A DNA stretch of 64,000 bases from Imtechella halotolerans (GTDB lineage: Bacteria > Bacteroidota > Bacteroidia > Flavobacteriales > Flavobacteriaceae). Of the stretch, positions 17,405-26,382 are shown one piece after another. How positions within the stretch are numbered: the stretch's first letter is position 1; each line of letters starts with the position of its first letter. Both the position numbers and the translations under genes were made by a program. The stretch covers positions 989,001 to 1,053,000 of the forward strand of contig NZ_CP117969.2 of the NCBI RefSeq assembly GCF_028743515.2. The letters run 5' to 3'. The notes beneath the pieces are model-generated. The model was not told the origin of the DNA and searched no databases. It saw nothing but the letters and a program-made list of their open reading frames with translations.

Positions 17405-18793
17405 ATGACATTAATTAAATCAATTTCAGGAATACGAGGAACTATTGGAGGTGTAGTAGGGGATAATTTAACCCCAGTTGATGCTGTAAAATTTGCGGCG
17501 GCCTATGGTACTTGGTTAAAACAACAATATAGTAAAGAACGGCTAACCGTAGTAATTGGAAGGGATGCTAGAATTTCGGGTGAGATGATTCAAAATCTTG
17601 TAACCTCAACCTTAGTAGGTTTAGGAATAGATATTATTGATCTTGGATTAAGTACTACACCGACTGTTGAAGTAGCCGTTCCTTTAGAAAAAGCTGATGG
17701 AGGAATCATTCTCACGGCTAGTCATAACCCAAAACAATGGAATGCCTTAAAACTACTAAATGCCAAAGGTGAATTTCTAAGTGGAGAAGATGGGGCAGAA
17801 ATATTAAAAATTGCAGAGAGTGATGCTTTTACTTTTGCCGAAGTGGATCATTTAGGGACTATTTTAAACAATGATGCCTATATAGATATTCATATCGATG
17901 AAGTTTTAGACTTACCACTTGTAAATGTGGAACAAATTCGCCAATCTAAGTTTAAGGTGGTGGTAGACGGTGTAAATTCAACGGGGGGTATTGCCATTCC
18001 TAAACTTTTAAAAGAATTAGGAGTTGAAGTAATAGAATTATACTGTACCCCAGACGGACATTTCGCTCATAATCCTGAACCATTGAAGGAGCATTTACAA
18101 GATATTAGTGCCCTAGTGGTACAAGAAAAGGCTGATTTTGGGATTGTTGTAGATCCAGATGTGGATCGATTGGCATTTATTTGTGAGGATGGAGAAATGT
18201 TCGGAGAAGAGTACACTTTAGTAGCATGTGCAGATTATGTACTTGAAAAAAATCCAGGAAATACAGTATCTAATATGTCTTCCAGTAGAGCATTACGGGA
18301 TATTACAGAAAAACATGGTGGCACCTATGAAGCTTCTGCTGTTGGTGAAGTAAATGTGGTCGCCTTAATGAAAACGAATGAAGCCATCATAGGAGGTGAA
18401 GGTAATGGAGGTATCATATACCCTGAACTCCATTATGGAAGAGACGCACTGGTTGGAGTAGCCTTGTTCTTGTCATTATTAGCTGAGCGTAAAGTGTCAG
18501 TTCGTCAATTACGTGACAGTTATCCTAGTTATTTTATGAGTAAAAATAAAATTGAATTAACACCTCAAATAGATGTGGATGCCATTCTTAAGGAAATGAC
18601 CACCCGTTATGAAAATGAAAATATAAGCACTGTCGATGGTGTTAAAATAGACTTTCCTGACAATTGGGTACATTTGCGAAAATCAAATACAGAACCAATT
18701 ATCCGTATTTATACAGAAGCATTTTCTCAAACGGAGGCTGATGCATTGGCAAATCGAATAATCGAAGAAATAAAAGAAATAGCGGGTATATAA
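17405..18793 (+). CDS. glmM: Phosphoglucosamine mutase / alpha-D-phosphohexomutase
   Basis: 462 residues with the four-domain phosphohexomutase fold. Phosphoserine site TASHNPKQWNALK (Ser106), Mg2+ loop DPDVDRLAF, sugar-binding GEGNGG and phosphate-binding RKSNTEPIIRIY near the C-terminus. It interconverts hexosamine 6- and 1-phosphates for UDP-GlcNAc synthesis. GlmM is the best fit by length and by the start IKSISGIRGTIGG. A phosphomannomutase role cannot be excluded. Carries its own promoter and terminator. Confidence 0.88.
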   Translation: MTLIKSISGIRGTIGGVVGDNLTPVDAVKFAAAYGTWLKQQYSKERLTVVIGRDARISGEMIQNLVTSTLVGLGIDIIDLGLSTTPTVEVAVPLEKADGGIILTASHNPKQWNALKLLNAKGEFLSGEDGAEILKIAESDAFTFAEVDHLGTILNNDAYIDIHIDEVLDLPLVNVEQIRQSKFKVVVDGVNSTGGIAIPKLLKELGVEVIELYCTPDGHFAHNPEPLKEHLQDISALVVQEKADFGIVVDPDVDRLAFICEDGEMFGEEYTLVACADYVLEKNPGNTVSNMSSSRALRDITEKHGGTYEASAVGEVNVVALMKTNEAIIGGEGNGGIIYPELHYGRDALVGVALFLSLLAERKVSVRQLRDSYPSYFMSKNKIELTPQIDVDAILKEMTTRYENENISTVDGVKIDFPDNWVHLRKSNTEPIIRIYTEAFSQTEADALANRIIEEIKEIAGI

Positions 18794-18794
18794 A

Positions 18795-18817
18795 AAGAGC
18801 GGTCATTGACCGCTCTT
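18795..18817 (+). terminator. Terminator-like hairpin after the glmM-like gene
   Basis: Arms 18795-18805 and 18807-18817 (AAGAGCGGTCA / TGACCGCTCTT) are perfect complements immediately after the stop. The T tract is short. Confidence 0.75.
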
Positions 18818-19167
18818 CCTCATTTTTATGATTCCTATTAGCAACGGTATCCATAGTAAACATTCCACCTAAATCCATTTTGATACCATTTGTAATAAAC
18901 CTAGTGTATAAGATCTAGGTACTACATACAAATTTCGGTAAGCTGTGAAATAAGAGTCTATTTGCCATCCTTAATTTTAAAAGAGACTTTCCAATAGCCT
19001 ACTATCGCTGTTTGGAGCAATTCAGATTTCTTAATTGGTATATAATCTATTTAGGCATTTGTTAGAAACTACTTGTAAAGGCATTTGCTTCTATTTAAAA
19101 ATGGGGCAAATGCCCTATTTTATGGTGTACACCATTTAAGTAATATTGCTCTTACAACAATTCAAAT
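18818..19167. other. 350-base gene-free stretch before the secreted-protein cluster
   Basis: No coding frame could be supported here. Two structures are visible near the right end: an inverted repeat (19080-19088 / 19106-19114, GGCATTTGC / GCAAATGCC) and a 14-bp perfect palindrome (19122-19135). No TAnnTTTG box was found, so the promoter of the gene at 19168 is not identified. Confidence 0.5.
19122..19135. promoter_or_regulatory. 14-bp perfect palindrome, possible operator
   Basis: ATGGTGTACACCAT is its own reverse complement and lies 33 bases before the ATG of the secreted protein at 19168. A dimeric regulator site is a possibility only; there is no second copy in the immediate surroundings. 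Confidence 0.3.
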
Positions 19168-20145
19168 ATGAAAATGATGAACACAAAAACATTCATTATA
19201 GCGGCTCTTTTTATAGGCATTTTAAAAGTTGATGCTCAAATTTTAGGAGAATTCAAACCTGGAAAAGCTGGTCCTAAAAGTTTGGAAAGACCAAAATTTG
19301 ATAATAAAAATGTATATATCGCAGACTTTGCAGTACACTATCAAGTATACAGTGAAGAATCCGCAGCTAAAAAAGGTGGACAAGGAATATTTGGTGCTGT
19401 AATGGGGTCTGCCAAGGCCTCTCTTGCAGTAGGTTTAGATATATCCCAACAAACGCTTCAAAATATTACCAATGAAGCCTATGAAAAGTTTGTTTTGGAG
19501 TTAAAAGATAATGGATTTACTGTGTTGGATGGGGAACAGGCAAACAATACAGAGTTTTATAAAGGTCATAAGTACAGTACCAATTTAAGTATGACTCCTT
19601 CAAGCACTATGGAAGGTGCAGTCACAGTACATCCACAAAACGTGGGATTTTTTTATAGTGAAAAGGGTCTAAATGCAAACACTACAAAACTATCAAAAGA
19701 ACTAAATGATGCCGCTGTTGTTCGAATCGATTTGTACATCGTGTTTGTAGAGACAAAAGGCTCTAACAAGAGTGGAATTGGTGCAAATGTGGTGGCCAAA
19801 ACAAATTTGGTGCTATCAGATAATAATACAATAGCACATTTTATTGTTGGAAGAAATAAAATTGGAGGTTCTCCTCTGGGTGAATATCAAGGAGTTTTAA
19901 AGAAGGAATTGGACATTGATGGGGTTATAAAGGAAGAAAAAATAACCAATTATGTAGCATCAGATTATGACAATTGGGGTACAAGTACGGCATTTGGAAC
20001 CGTATATTCCGCAAATAATAAATCCGTATCTAAAGCTGCCATTGTTCCTACAGATGAAGAAAAATACCAGCAAGGAGTAGAATTGGCCATTTACACATTT
20101 TTATCCCACCATATTCGTGAATTTAAAGCCAAATTTTTCGAATAA
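19168..20145 (+). CDS. Secreted protein of unknown function
   Basis: 325 residues. Signal peptide about 1-24 ending VDAQ, then a mature chain rich in Gly, Lys and Asn. A stretch VYIADFAVHYQVY is followed by a glycine/alanine-rich segment (about 75-95, GGQGIFGAVMGSAKASLAVG) that could be an amphipathic or membrane-contacting loop. I do not recognise the family. It has its own leader region and leads the accessory cluster running to 28.9 kb. The next gene starts about 90 bases later, so shared transcription is possible but not shown. Confidence 0.7.
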   Translation: MKMMNTKTFIIAALFIGILKVDAQILGEFKPGKAGPKSLERPKFDNKNVYIADFAVHYQVYSEESAAKKGGQGIFGAVMGSAKASLAVGLDISQQTLQNITNEAYEKFVLELKDNGFTVLDGEQANNTEFYKGHKYSTNLSMTPSSTMEGAVTVHPQNVGFFYSEKGLNANTTKLSKELNDAAVVRIDLYIVFVETKGSNKSGIGANVVAKTNLVLSDNNTIAHFIVGRNKIGGSPLGEYQGVLKKELDIDGVIKEEKITNYVASDYDNWGTSTAFGTVYSANNKSVSKAAIVPTDEEKYQQGVELAIYTFLSHHIREFKAKFFE

Positions 20146-20238
20146 GTATGCTTCTTGGGCACTATAATTAGTCATGCAATTAACTTATAATTCCATTTGA
20201 TACTTCAAAAACAAGGTATCACGAATCCTATTTTACTC

Positions 20239-20886
20239 ATGAAACTATTTTCATCCATCGTCAAAGGACAGGTAAACCATTTCCAAAAATGGGATATACT
20301 TCTCTTTATGATATTGACTATACTATCTGTGATAAATGGACAAACGACCGTATTTTATCTCATTTATTTTTTTTGGTGGAATGAATTTATTCGATTGGTT
20401 GTGGACAAATTATGGTATAAGAAAAAAATGTCAGTGGTTAATGAAGCTGGGCATTTAACAGATTTTTCTACATCGTTATTTTTGATGGGAATTTATTGGG
20501 TGTTTATTGTTGTATTTTTTGGTTTTATGGCAGGTTCCAAAAATGCAGAGATTATGAAGGTCAATATGATGGTGTTGTTTTTTCATAATTGGTTTTTTAA
20601 CCTAAATCTCATTTTCCTAGTTCTCCAACGAATTTATCAACATAAAACACAGCAGCAACTGAACGTGTATTTCAGTGCATTCAATCCCAATACAATTGTA
20701 ATACACATATCCATCATTCTTGGAGGAATTAGTATGTTTTTTATAGTAAAAAGTAATCCAAAAATATTCACTCCTGAAAACCCTTGGGGTTCTGTACTTA
20801 TTATTTTGCCCTTTTTAATGTTGAGAATGGGATTGCATTATCTGACAACCTCCGGTAGTACGAATAACAAACACATCAGTCCGTAA
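20239..20886 (+). CDS. Multi-pass membrane protein of unknown function (DUF6498-like)
   Basis: 215 residues from the ATG at 20239; a TTG at 20197 is also in frame but adds a polar stretch that does not look like protein of this family. Six hydrophobic segments are seen. The helix pair around TVFYLIYFFWWNEFIRL recalls the bacterial DUF6498 group, an assignment made by eye. No catalytic motif is visible. It ends one base before the next ATG (20888), which indicates one transcript with the secreted proteins behind it. Confidence 0.65.
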   Translation: MKLFSSIVKGQVNHFQKWDILLFMILTILSVINGQTTVFYLIYFFWWNEFIRLVVDKLWYKKKMSVVNEAGHLTDFSTSLFLMGIYWVFIVVFFGFMAGSKNAEIMKVNMMVLFFHNWFFNLNLIFLVLQRIYQHKTQQQLNVYFSAFNPNTIVIHISIILGGISMFFIVKSNPKIFTPENPWGSVLIILPFLMLRMGLHYLTTSGSTNNKHISP

Positions 20887-20887
20887 A

Positions 20888-21814
20888 ATGATTTTCAAAA
20901 CCCAACACACAGCGCTACTGTTTTCTCTTTGTATATGCCTTAAGATCAATGCACAGGAAAACACTAGTTCCAGTGATTTTAATGTGCCTAAAAACACTGA
21001 AATACTGTTGGAAATCACAGGAATGTATGATACAGAGAAAAACACATTTACACAAACCCTTGTAAAGGAATATCTCTTCAACAGCAATGGAAAGCTTTTG
21101 AAGTTAACAGAAAATAGTAACGAAAATAGCGGAAATCAATACATCTACCATTACGATTTAGATGGGGAATTATACAAGATGGATTACCATATTGGAAGCA
21201 CTCATGAAGGTATCGTTGGTTCTACAACCTTTACCACCGAAAAAGACCACTATAAAACTACCTACTTACGAAAAGAACTCAACGGTGAAACATCCAAGAG
21301 AATAGAATTTTATAACGAAGCTGGTCAATTGCGAGGAAAAAGTGTCTACAACGCCTTTGGTGAAAGGGAAGTACAAATTGAATTTGACGGTAAAAAGGCC
21401 TATAGGACCAAACTATTTAAGGACAATAAGATAGTCTCTGATGTTATCTATACTACTAGTAACAATGGAAATGTAAGCTCAAGGAAGGAGTACATCCAAC
21501 CAGGCAGAAAACATTCTCTAGAACAACTAACAACCATACGTTACAATTCAAAAGGTGATCCGGTGAAAAAGATAAAATACTATGAATCCAAAGCCGGATT
21601 AAAGCCCAAGGTAAAGAAAACATATCTTTTAGAATACTGGTATGATGACTATCTATGGGTAGCTCGTATGGAGTTTGAAAATGATTCTAAACCCAATACA
21701 GAACATAGTATCACTCTACGTCATATAAAAACAACAAATAACTTATATACCATCAAGAATGAAAAAGTCATTTTGGATTTGATTAAGAAAAAAAACAAGA
21801 ATGTGAAAATTTAG
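20888..21814 (+). CDS. Secreted YD-like repeat protein
   Basis: 308 residues with a signal peptide (about 1-22, LKINAQ). The mature part contains strands of the form Y-x-Y-D-x-x-G and Y-N-x-x-G-x-x-x-K/R (YIYHYDLDGELYKMDY, FYNEAGQLRGKSVY, IRYNSKGDPVKKIKYY), reminiscent of YD/RHS strands but short and degenerate. No toxin tip domain or autoprotease motif is present, so this is not an Rhs toxin. Same pattern as the two genes that follow (12- and 17-base gaps). Function unknown. Confidence 0.7.
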   Translation: MIFKTQHTALLFSLCICLKINAQENTSSSDFNVPKNTEILLEITGMYDTEKNTFTQTLVKEYLFNSNGKLLKLTENSNENSGNQYIYHYDLDGELYKMDYHIGSTHEGIVGSTTFTTEKDHYKTTYLRKELNGETSKRIEFYNEAGQLRGKSVYNAFGEREVQIEFDGKKAYRTKLFKDNKIVSDVIYTTSNNGNVSSRKEYIQPGRKHSLEQLTTIRYNSKGDPVKKIKYYESKAGLKPKVKKTYLLEYWYDDYLWVARMEFENDSKPNTEHSITLRHIKTTNNLYTIKNEKVILDLIKKKNKNVKI

Positions 21815-21826
21815 AAAATTAATAAG

Positions 21827-22729
21827 ATGAAAACAGCAAAACATATTTTGAATTTATTGAGTTTGATCGTTGTAAACCTAGGGTATGCCCAATATTATTT
21901 ACCATACAATCCATCCAATTGGGAATTTATGAATAATGCAAGTTTAGTTGATTTTTCACAGGTAAAGAGTGTCACAACAAAACACTTGACCTTGGATGAA
22001 AATGAAGAATTTCCAGTATATGAAACTTTTATGCTTTGGAACAATTCAAATCAACTGATCGATTACCAATTTGTCAATTACAACAATAGTTATGTCGATT
22101 ATGATATACATTTTAAGTATGTTAATCCCTATGGCACCCAACTAAAATCGGTAATAATTACAAACCCTAATACCAACAACATCATAGAAGAATGGCAGTA
22201 TACGAATGGGGTATTTGATGTAGAAAAAATTAGTGTAAAACGTTATCTACTTAATGTTGAAGAACCCGATGTTTTTGAAATAAAATACACAGGTAATGAT
22301 GATGACTTCCTACAAGAAACGGTGTATACTCCACAAGGAACAATTGAACACGTATTAAAACAGTGGTATTACAAGGCCAATGATGGAGGCCATTATTCGG
22401 TTCAAAAATTATATCTGGATCAAATACTTGACCAAACAGACAGTGTAATGGTGGATTCTAATGGAAAGAAACAGCAACATTTTATTACCAACCTTGGTAT
22501 CACCTCTAAAATCTTATATAACTATAAATCCAGAAAAGTTTTAGTGTTTGGTGAAGAACAGGAGTATCAGGAACTGGAAAGAATCATCAAGGATGGAAAA
22601 GATACTGAACGCTATATATATGAATATGATTCAAAAGGTAATTGGATAATAAAGAAAATATATAAAATAAAGTATGCCAGATGGGAGTATACCGATATAA
22701 TTAGAAGGGAAATAGAATACAAAAGTTAA
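21827..22729 (+). CDS. Secreted YD-like protein, second of three
   Basis: 300 residues. Signal peptide about 1-21 (NLGYAQ). Contains alternating Tyr-rich strands (YETFMLWNNSNQLIDYQFVNY, FKYVNPYGTQLKSV) and a closing YEYDSKGNWIIKKIY, the form common in Bacteroidota RHS-repeat-like secreted proteins. No enzymatic motif was found. It lies 12 bases after the preceding gene and 17 before the next, so the three are almost surely one operon. Confidence 0.7.
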   Translation: MKTAKHILNLLSLIVVNLGYAQYYLPYNPSNWEFMNNASLVDFSQVKSVTTKHLTLDENEEFPVYETFMLWNNSNQLIDYQFVNYNNSYVDYDIHFKYVNPYGTQLKSVIITNPNTNNIIEEWQYTNGVFDVEKISVKRYLLNVEEPDVFEIKYTGNDDDFLQETVYTPQGTIEHVLKQWYYKANDGGHYSVQKLYLDQILDQTDSVMVDSNGKKQQHFITNLGITSKILYNYKSRKVLVFGEEQEYQELERIIKDGKDTERYIYEYDSKGNWIIKKIYKIKYARWEYTDIIRREIEYKS

Positions 22730-22746
22730 TTGTAACAAGGTACTAA

Positions 22747-24783
22747 ATGAAGGCAATAATTTCGATTCTGCTTATCTTATTTATAAGAATAAATGGGTTT
22801 GCACAACAGTATATAGATATGGTTAATGCACCATTAAATCCGATTGGATATATTGAAAATAGAAATCAATTAAATTTAAAAGGAGATGTTGCCTATCTTC
22901 AATTAGGAAATGAATACTTAAACTTTGACATACACGGAAACCGGATTTTTTTGTTCTATAATTTATTAGACAAAGAAAAGGCACGTCAAACTAAAAGCAC
23001 GTATTTAAAGCTTGACGATCAAAAAAAATTAGTGTATAGAGAGAATTTCTTTTTCGATACCAAAACATTCTATTTTTATAATTCCAATGGAACTATCTCC
23101 AAAACAGAAATCCAAGGTAAATATCCCGCGGTTACCACATTTAGTTACGATATCAAAAAAAGACTTACTAAGAAGACTGAAATAAAAGATAACAAAACCA
23201 TACTTACAGAATTCACCTATTCCATAATAGGAAATGATATTAGTATCCAGGCTAATGAAACAACTACTGAAAATAACCAACGTAAAAGCAGAACTTTTGA
23301 ATATACCTACCGAAATGGTCTTTTAATGAAGTATAAAGAAGATCAATTAGAAGAACTCTATTCCTATACCTTTGATACTAAAGGAAATGTGCTAACCATT
23401 GCTTTTGGGGGATCTCTAGTGGATCGGTATTTTTACTACCATAGTGAATTGAAACAGTGGGATGCATGGAGCTGGAAATACATTAAAAAATCTAACTATT
23501 GGTCACCCTTTTTAACGGTTGGAAACCGTATTGTTAACCCGCTAAATTTTAGTTCAAAAGACGTCGATAATTTTACAGATGTACTTTTCTTTGAACCTAT
23601 TACGTCTACCACATTGGTTGCTGAAAATGTAGTTACATCTAGTGGTTTATCTACAGGAGTATCTGATGGAAAACTATCTGCTTTAAAGGGTAAAAACCTT
23701 ATGTATTCAAGTGTAGACAAAAACATTAAATTCATTGTTGAAGGAACTAATATGACCTCCAATATTAAGCAGGCTTATGTAGGTAAAATGTATCTTATTT
23801 ATAATGCTGATAATTCCTTAACCTATTGGTGTAAAGATTTTGAAAAGGGTAAAAAATTTACTGTTTTTGAGGATTTAGGGAATAACGTTTTACTATGGCT
23901 AAAGAATGAAAAAAATGACCTGTATTTATGGCAGAATGGGAGCTATATAGGAGCATCAGGTCATACTTTAGGAGAAACATTAGATGATGGTTCGAAACTC
24001 ATTTATAAAGACCAAAAGCCTGTATGGATCTTGGAAAACTTTAAGGCAGCCGCACAAAATATATTTTACCAAGCGATTCCCTATGAAAACCAAAAAGGGT
24101 TTAAAAATAACACCAATAAAGGCTTCAATACAGTAGATCCTGTTTTAAATAATTTCGAAAAAGATCAGATAACAGGTTCGTATAATGAAAATGAAACTCT
24201 ATATGTGCGTAAAATAAAAGATACAACTGTTTATTATTACCAGAATGGTAAAAGAATAAATCAACCATTGAATTATTCAATAGTAAAAGAAGGTCAGAGC
24301 CTTAGGTTATATACAACCTATACTAAGGATTATTACAGTGCCTATGCATTGAATGATATGTCACCCGAAAAATTATATCCCTTAACTGATAGAGCAGGGG
24401 TGTTTTACTTGTATGTCAACAAAAATAACGAACACTATACCTTTCAGTATCGAGGAAAAAAGCTGCTTCCAACACAGTATGAGTTATATGTAAGCAAAGG
24501 CGATTATACCGTGCTAAAATTAAAATCAGATAATTCAATTTATTTATTTAAAAGTAATTTAATCAAAGGAGTCACTAGTAATAGTCAAGCCAAGGGTGTA
24601 TTAGTTCATTTTACAGATAACAGGTCTATTTTTGTAGAGAAAGGAGCCCCCACTCAACCCACTTATTGGAAAATAAATAAAGAAAGTGATCAGTATTATT
24701 TGGTGAATAGTTTAGACAACAGAAAATTCACTATTTCTGATTTTGACAAGAGCATTAATTGGGGAATATACACTATCCACTAA
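22747..24783 (+). CDS. Large secreted YD-like protein of unknown function
   Basis: 678 residues. Signal peptide about 1-19 (INGFAQ). Residues 60-230 repeat strands such as FYFYNSNGTISKTEI and YSYTFDTKGNVLTIAF that relate it to the two proteins before it. The rest (about 300-678) is Tyr/Lys/Asn-rich beta-type sequence with recurring xxLYxWQNGxxI and TVYYYQNGKRI elements, as in WG/MORN-type repeats. No conserved catalytic residues can be named. Third and largest member of the secreted set. Confidence 0.7.
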   Translation: MKAIISILLILFIRINGFAQQYIDMVNAPLNPIGYIENRNQLNLKGDVAYLQLGNEYLNFDIHGNRIFLFYNLLDKEKARQTKSTYLKLDDQKKLVYRENFFFDTKTFYFYNSNGTISKTEIQGKYPAVTTFSYDIKKRLTKKTEIKDNKTILTEFTYSIIGNDISIQANETTTENNQRKSRTFEYTYRNGLLMKYKEDQLEELYSYTFDTKGNVLTIAFGGSLVDRYFYYHSELKQWDAWSWKYIKKSNYWSPFLTVGNRIVNPLNFSSKDVDNFTDVLFFEPITSTTLVAENVVTSSGLSTGVSDGKLSALKGKNLMYSSVDKNIKFIVEGTNMTSNIKQAYVGKMYLIYNADNSLTYWCKDFEKGKKFTVFEDLGNNVLLWLKNEKNDLYLWQNGSYIGASGHTLGETLDDGSKLIYKDQKPVWILENFKAAAQNIFYQAIPYENQKGFKNNTNKGFNTVDPVLNNFEKDQITGSYNENETLYVRKIKDTTVYYYQNGKRINQPLNYSIVKEGQSLRLYTTYTKDYYSAYALNDMSPEKLYPLTDRAGVFYLYVNKNNEHYTFQYRGKKLLPTQYELYVSKGDYTVLKLKSDNSIYLFKSNLIKGVTSNSQAKGVLVHFTDNRSIFVEKGAPTQPTYWKINKESDQYYLVNSLDNRKFTISDFDKSINWGIYTIH

Positions 24784-24889
24784 TTTTTTCAGATCAGCCT
24801 ACCCATTCGTATTAGAATTTTAGAGTTTAAGAATATCCCTATTTTAAAACCGTATGCATTTAATAACTAGCCATAAAACTCGTATTGAT

Positions 24890-25930
24890 ATGACTAAGAG
24901 TATCAAAATGGTATTTTTCCTATTTATTGTTGCTACATCCATAAAAGTATGGCCCAATGTATCGCAGCCTGGAGTTTGGAATGCTGGCGGAACCCTTTAT
25001 ACAATGCTCTATCCCAGTGATAGTTTAACATTTAAAAAGGTTCAAATGAAAGAAGAACGTATCTATGTACAACTTTACAAAGGTTATGCAGTAGTAAAAG
25101 GCACGTATTTTCTACAAAACACTACACAAGAAACGCTCAATTTCAAAATGGGCTATCCTCTAAATGGCATTTATTCAGGGGGTGGATGGCATTTGAACCA
25201 AGTAAAAATTGACCTCCTTAGTAAGTTCAAAATAAGATCTAATGATGTTTGGATACACATAATAGAACAGCAAAATGAAGATTACGGAAAAATAAACAGT
25301 TTAAACGAAAATTGGAAAGTATGGCAGATGAATTTTCTTCCTAAGGAAAGTAAGATCCTAAATGTATACTTTATCGTAAATACTAATTATGGGACTGTAG
25401 TTAATGGCTACAATAGTAAACGTACTAACGCATTTATATATTTACTTGAAAGCGGAAATGTGTGGAAAAATCCAATTGATTTGGGTCGTTTTTACATCCA
25501 ACTTATGGACGGATTAACTACAAAAAACGTTCATGGTATTTCTAAAAACTTCGAATTTAAGTTCAACCATGAAAACAGGATATTTTACGGTACCAAATCT
25601 AATTTTATTCCAACAACAAGTGACAATCTTGTAATTACCTACTTTAAGAACATCAATCAATTTGACTATGATAAAAAAGTGGAGGAGGCTGAGGAATTAT
25701 TTACTACTATAGATCAAATGAGTGAATTACCCTTAAATTCACTTAGCTACGAAGAAATACTTACAAATGACCCCTACCATGTGGACAACACCTTTTTAGG
25801 TTATATTCCTTTTGTGTTAACTTCATTTATTACTTATGCTCCATTTGTTATTATAAGTATTGCAATGGTCATTTTCATTTGGGGTTTCATTAAGTGGAAA
25901 AAAATTCTGGTAACTAATAAAGAATTATAA
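24890..25930 (+). CDS. Membrane-anchored periplasmic protein (DUF4424-like)
   Basis: 346 residues from the ATG at 24890, which places a signal-like helix at the N-terminus; the earlier ATG at 24854 adds 12 polar residues. The exposed part (about 25-290) starts with WNAGGTLYTM and has YFLQNTTQETLNFKMGYPL, a pattern of a beta domain that resembles DUF4424-type proteins, by eye only. A second membrane helix (about 300-335) is followed by a Lys-rich cytoplasmic tail. It ends one base before the next gene. Function unknown. Confidence 0.6.
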   Translation: MTKSIKMVFFLFIVATSIKVWPNVSQPGVWNAGGTLYTMLYPSDSLTFKKVQMKEERIYVQLYKGYAVVKGTYFLQNTTQETLNFKMGYPLNGIYSGGGWHLNQVKIDLLSKFKIRSNDVWIHIIEQQNEDYGKINSLNENWKVWQMNFLPKESKILNVYFIVNTNYGTVVNGYNSKRTNAFIYLLESGNVWKNPIDLGRFYIQLMDGLTTKNVHGISKNFEFKFNHENRIFYGTKSNFIPTTSDNLVITYFKNINQFDYDKKVEEAEELFTTIDQMSELPLNSLSYEEILTNDPYHVDNTFLGYIPFVLTSFITYAPFVIISIAMVIFIWGFIKWKKILVTNKEL

Positions 25931-25931
25931 G

Positions 25932-26261
25932 ATGCTCCTTTTAGCTTTATTTTATTGTTTGATTATTGGCCTTTTATGCCTAATAGTGGTATTACTACAA
26001 CAATATTTTATGGTATACAGCAGATTGCAACAATACAAAAAAATGCAAACTTCTGAATTTCAAAGGCAATTGAAAATAAGGGATACAATAAATATAGCTT
26101 TTAAAAAAAATCAATACGTTAGTACGCAACTTAAGCAGCAGTTGACAATAATGGATGAAAAACTTCCTACAGAAGACACACATGAGAAAAAACTAGGAAT
26201 GTTTATTGAAAAACTTAAAAAGTTGCTTCATTCTTCATTACATCTCTTAGAAACAGAATGA
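25932..26261 (+). CDS. Small membrane protein with coiled coil
   Basis: 109 residues. One strong membrane helix at about 2-25 (LLLALFYCLIIGLLCLIVVLL) followed by a Lys/Gln-rich helical region (about 30-108), likely a coiled coil on the cytoplasmic side. No known family recognised. One base separates it from the DUF4424-like gene, so the two are translationally close and probably form a pair in the envelope. Confidence 0.6.
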   Translation: MLLLALFYCLIIGLLCLIVVLLQQYFMVYSRLQQYKKMQTSEFQRQLKIRDTINIAFKKNQYVSTQLKQQLTIMDEKLPTEDTHEKKLGMFIEKLKKLLHSSLHLLETE

Positions 26262-26382
26262 TATGATGTTTAGCCTTACATAAATTTTAATAAATTTAGT
26301 GGCTGTTTGTTAGGGATAATGCATCATAACAATTAGTCCTAAAATAGTATGTAACCAATCCATTCAATAGTTAAGTCAGCAT

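Noticed and set aside
20888-24783. Possible Rhs/polymorphic toxin locus
   Set aside because: The YD-like strands are few and irregular. No RHS core motif, toxin tip or immunity gene is visible, so the genes are reported only as secreted YD-like proteins.
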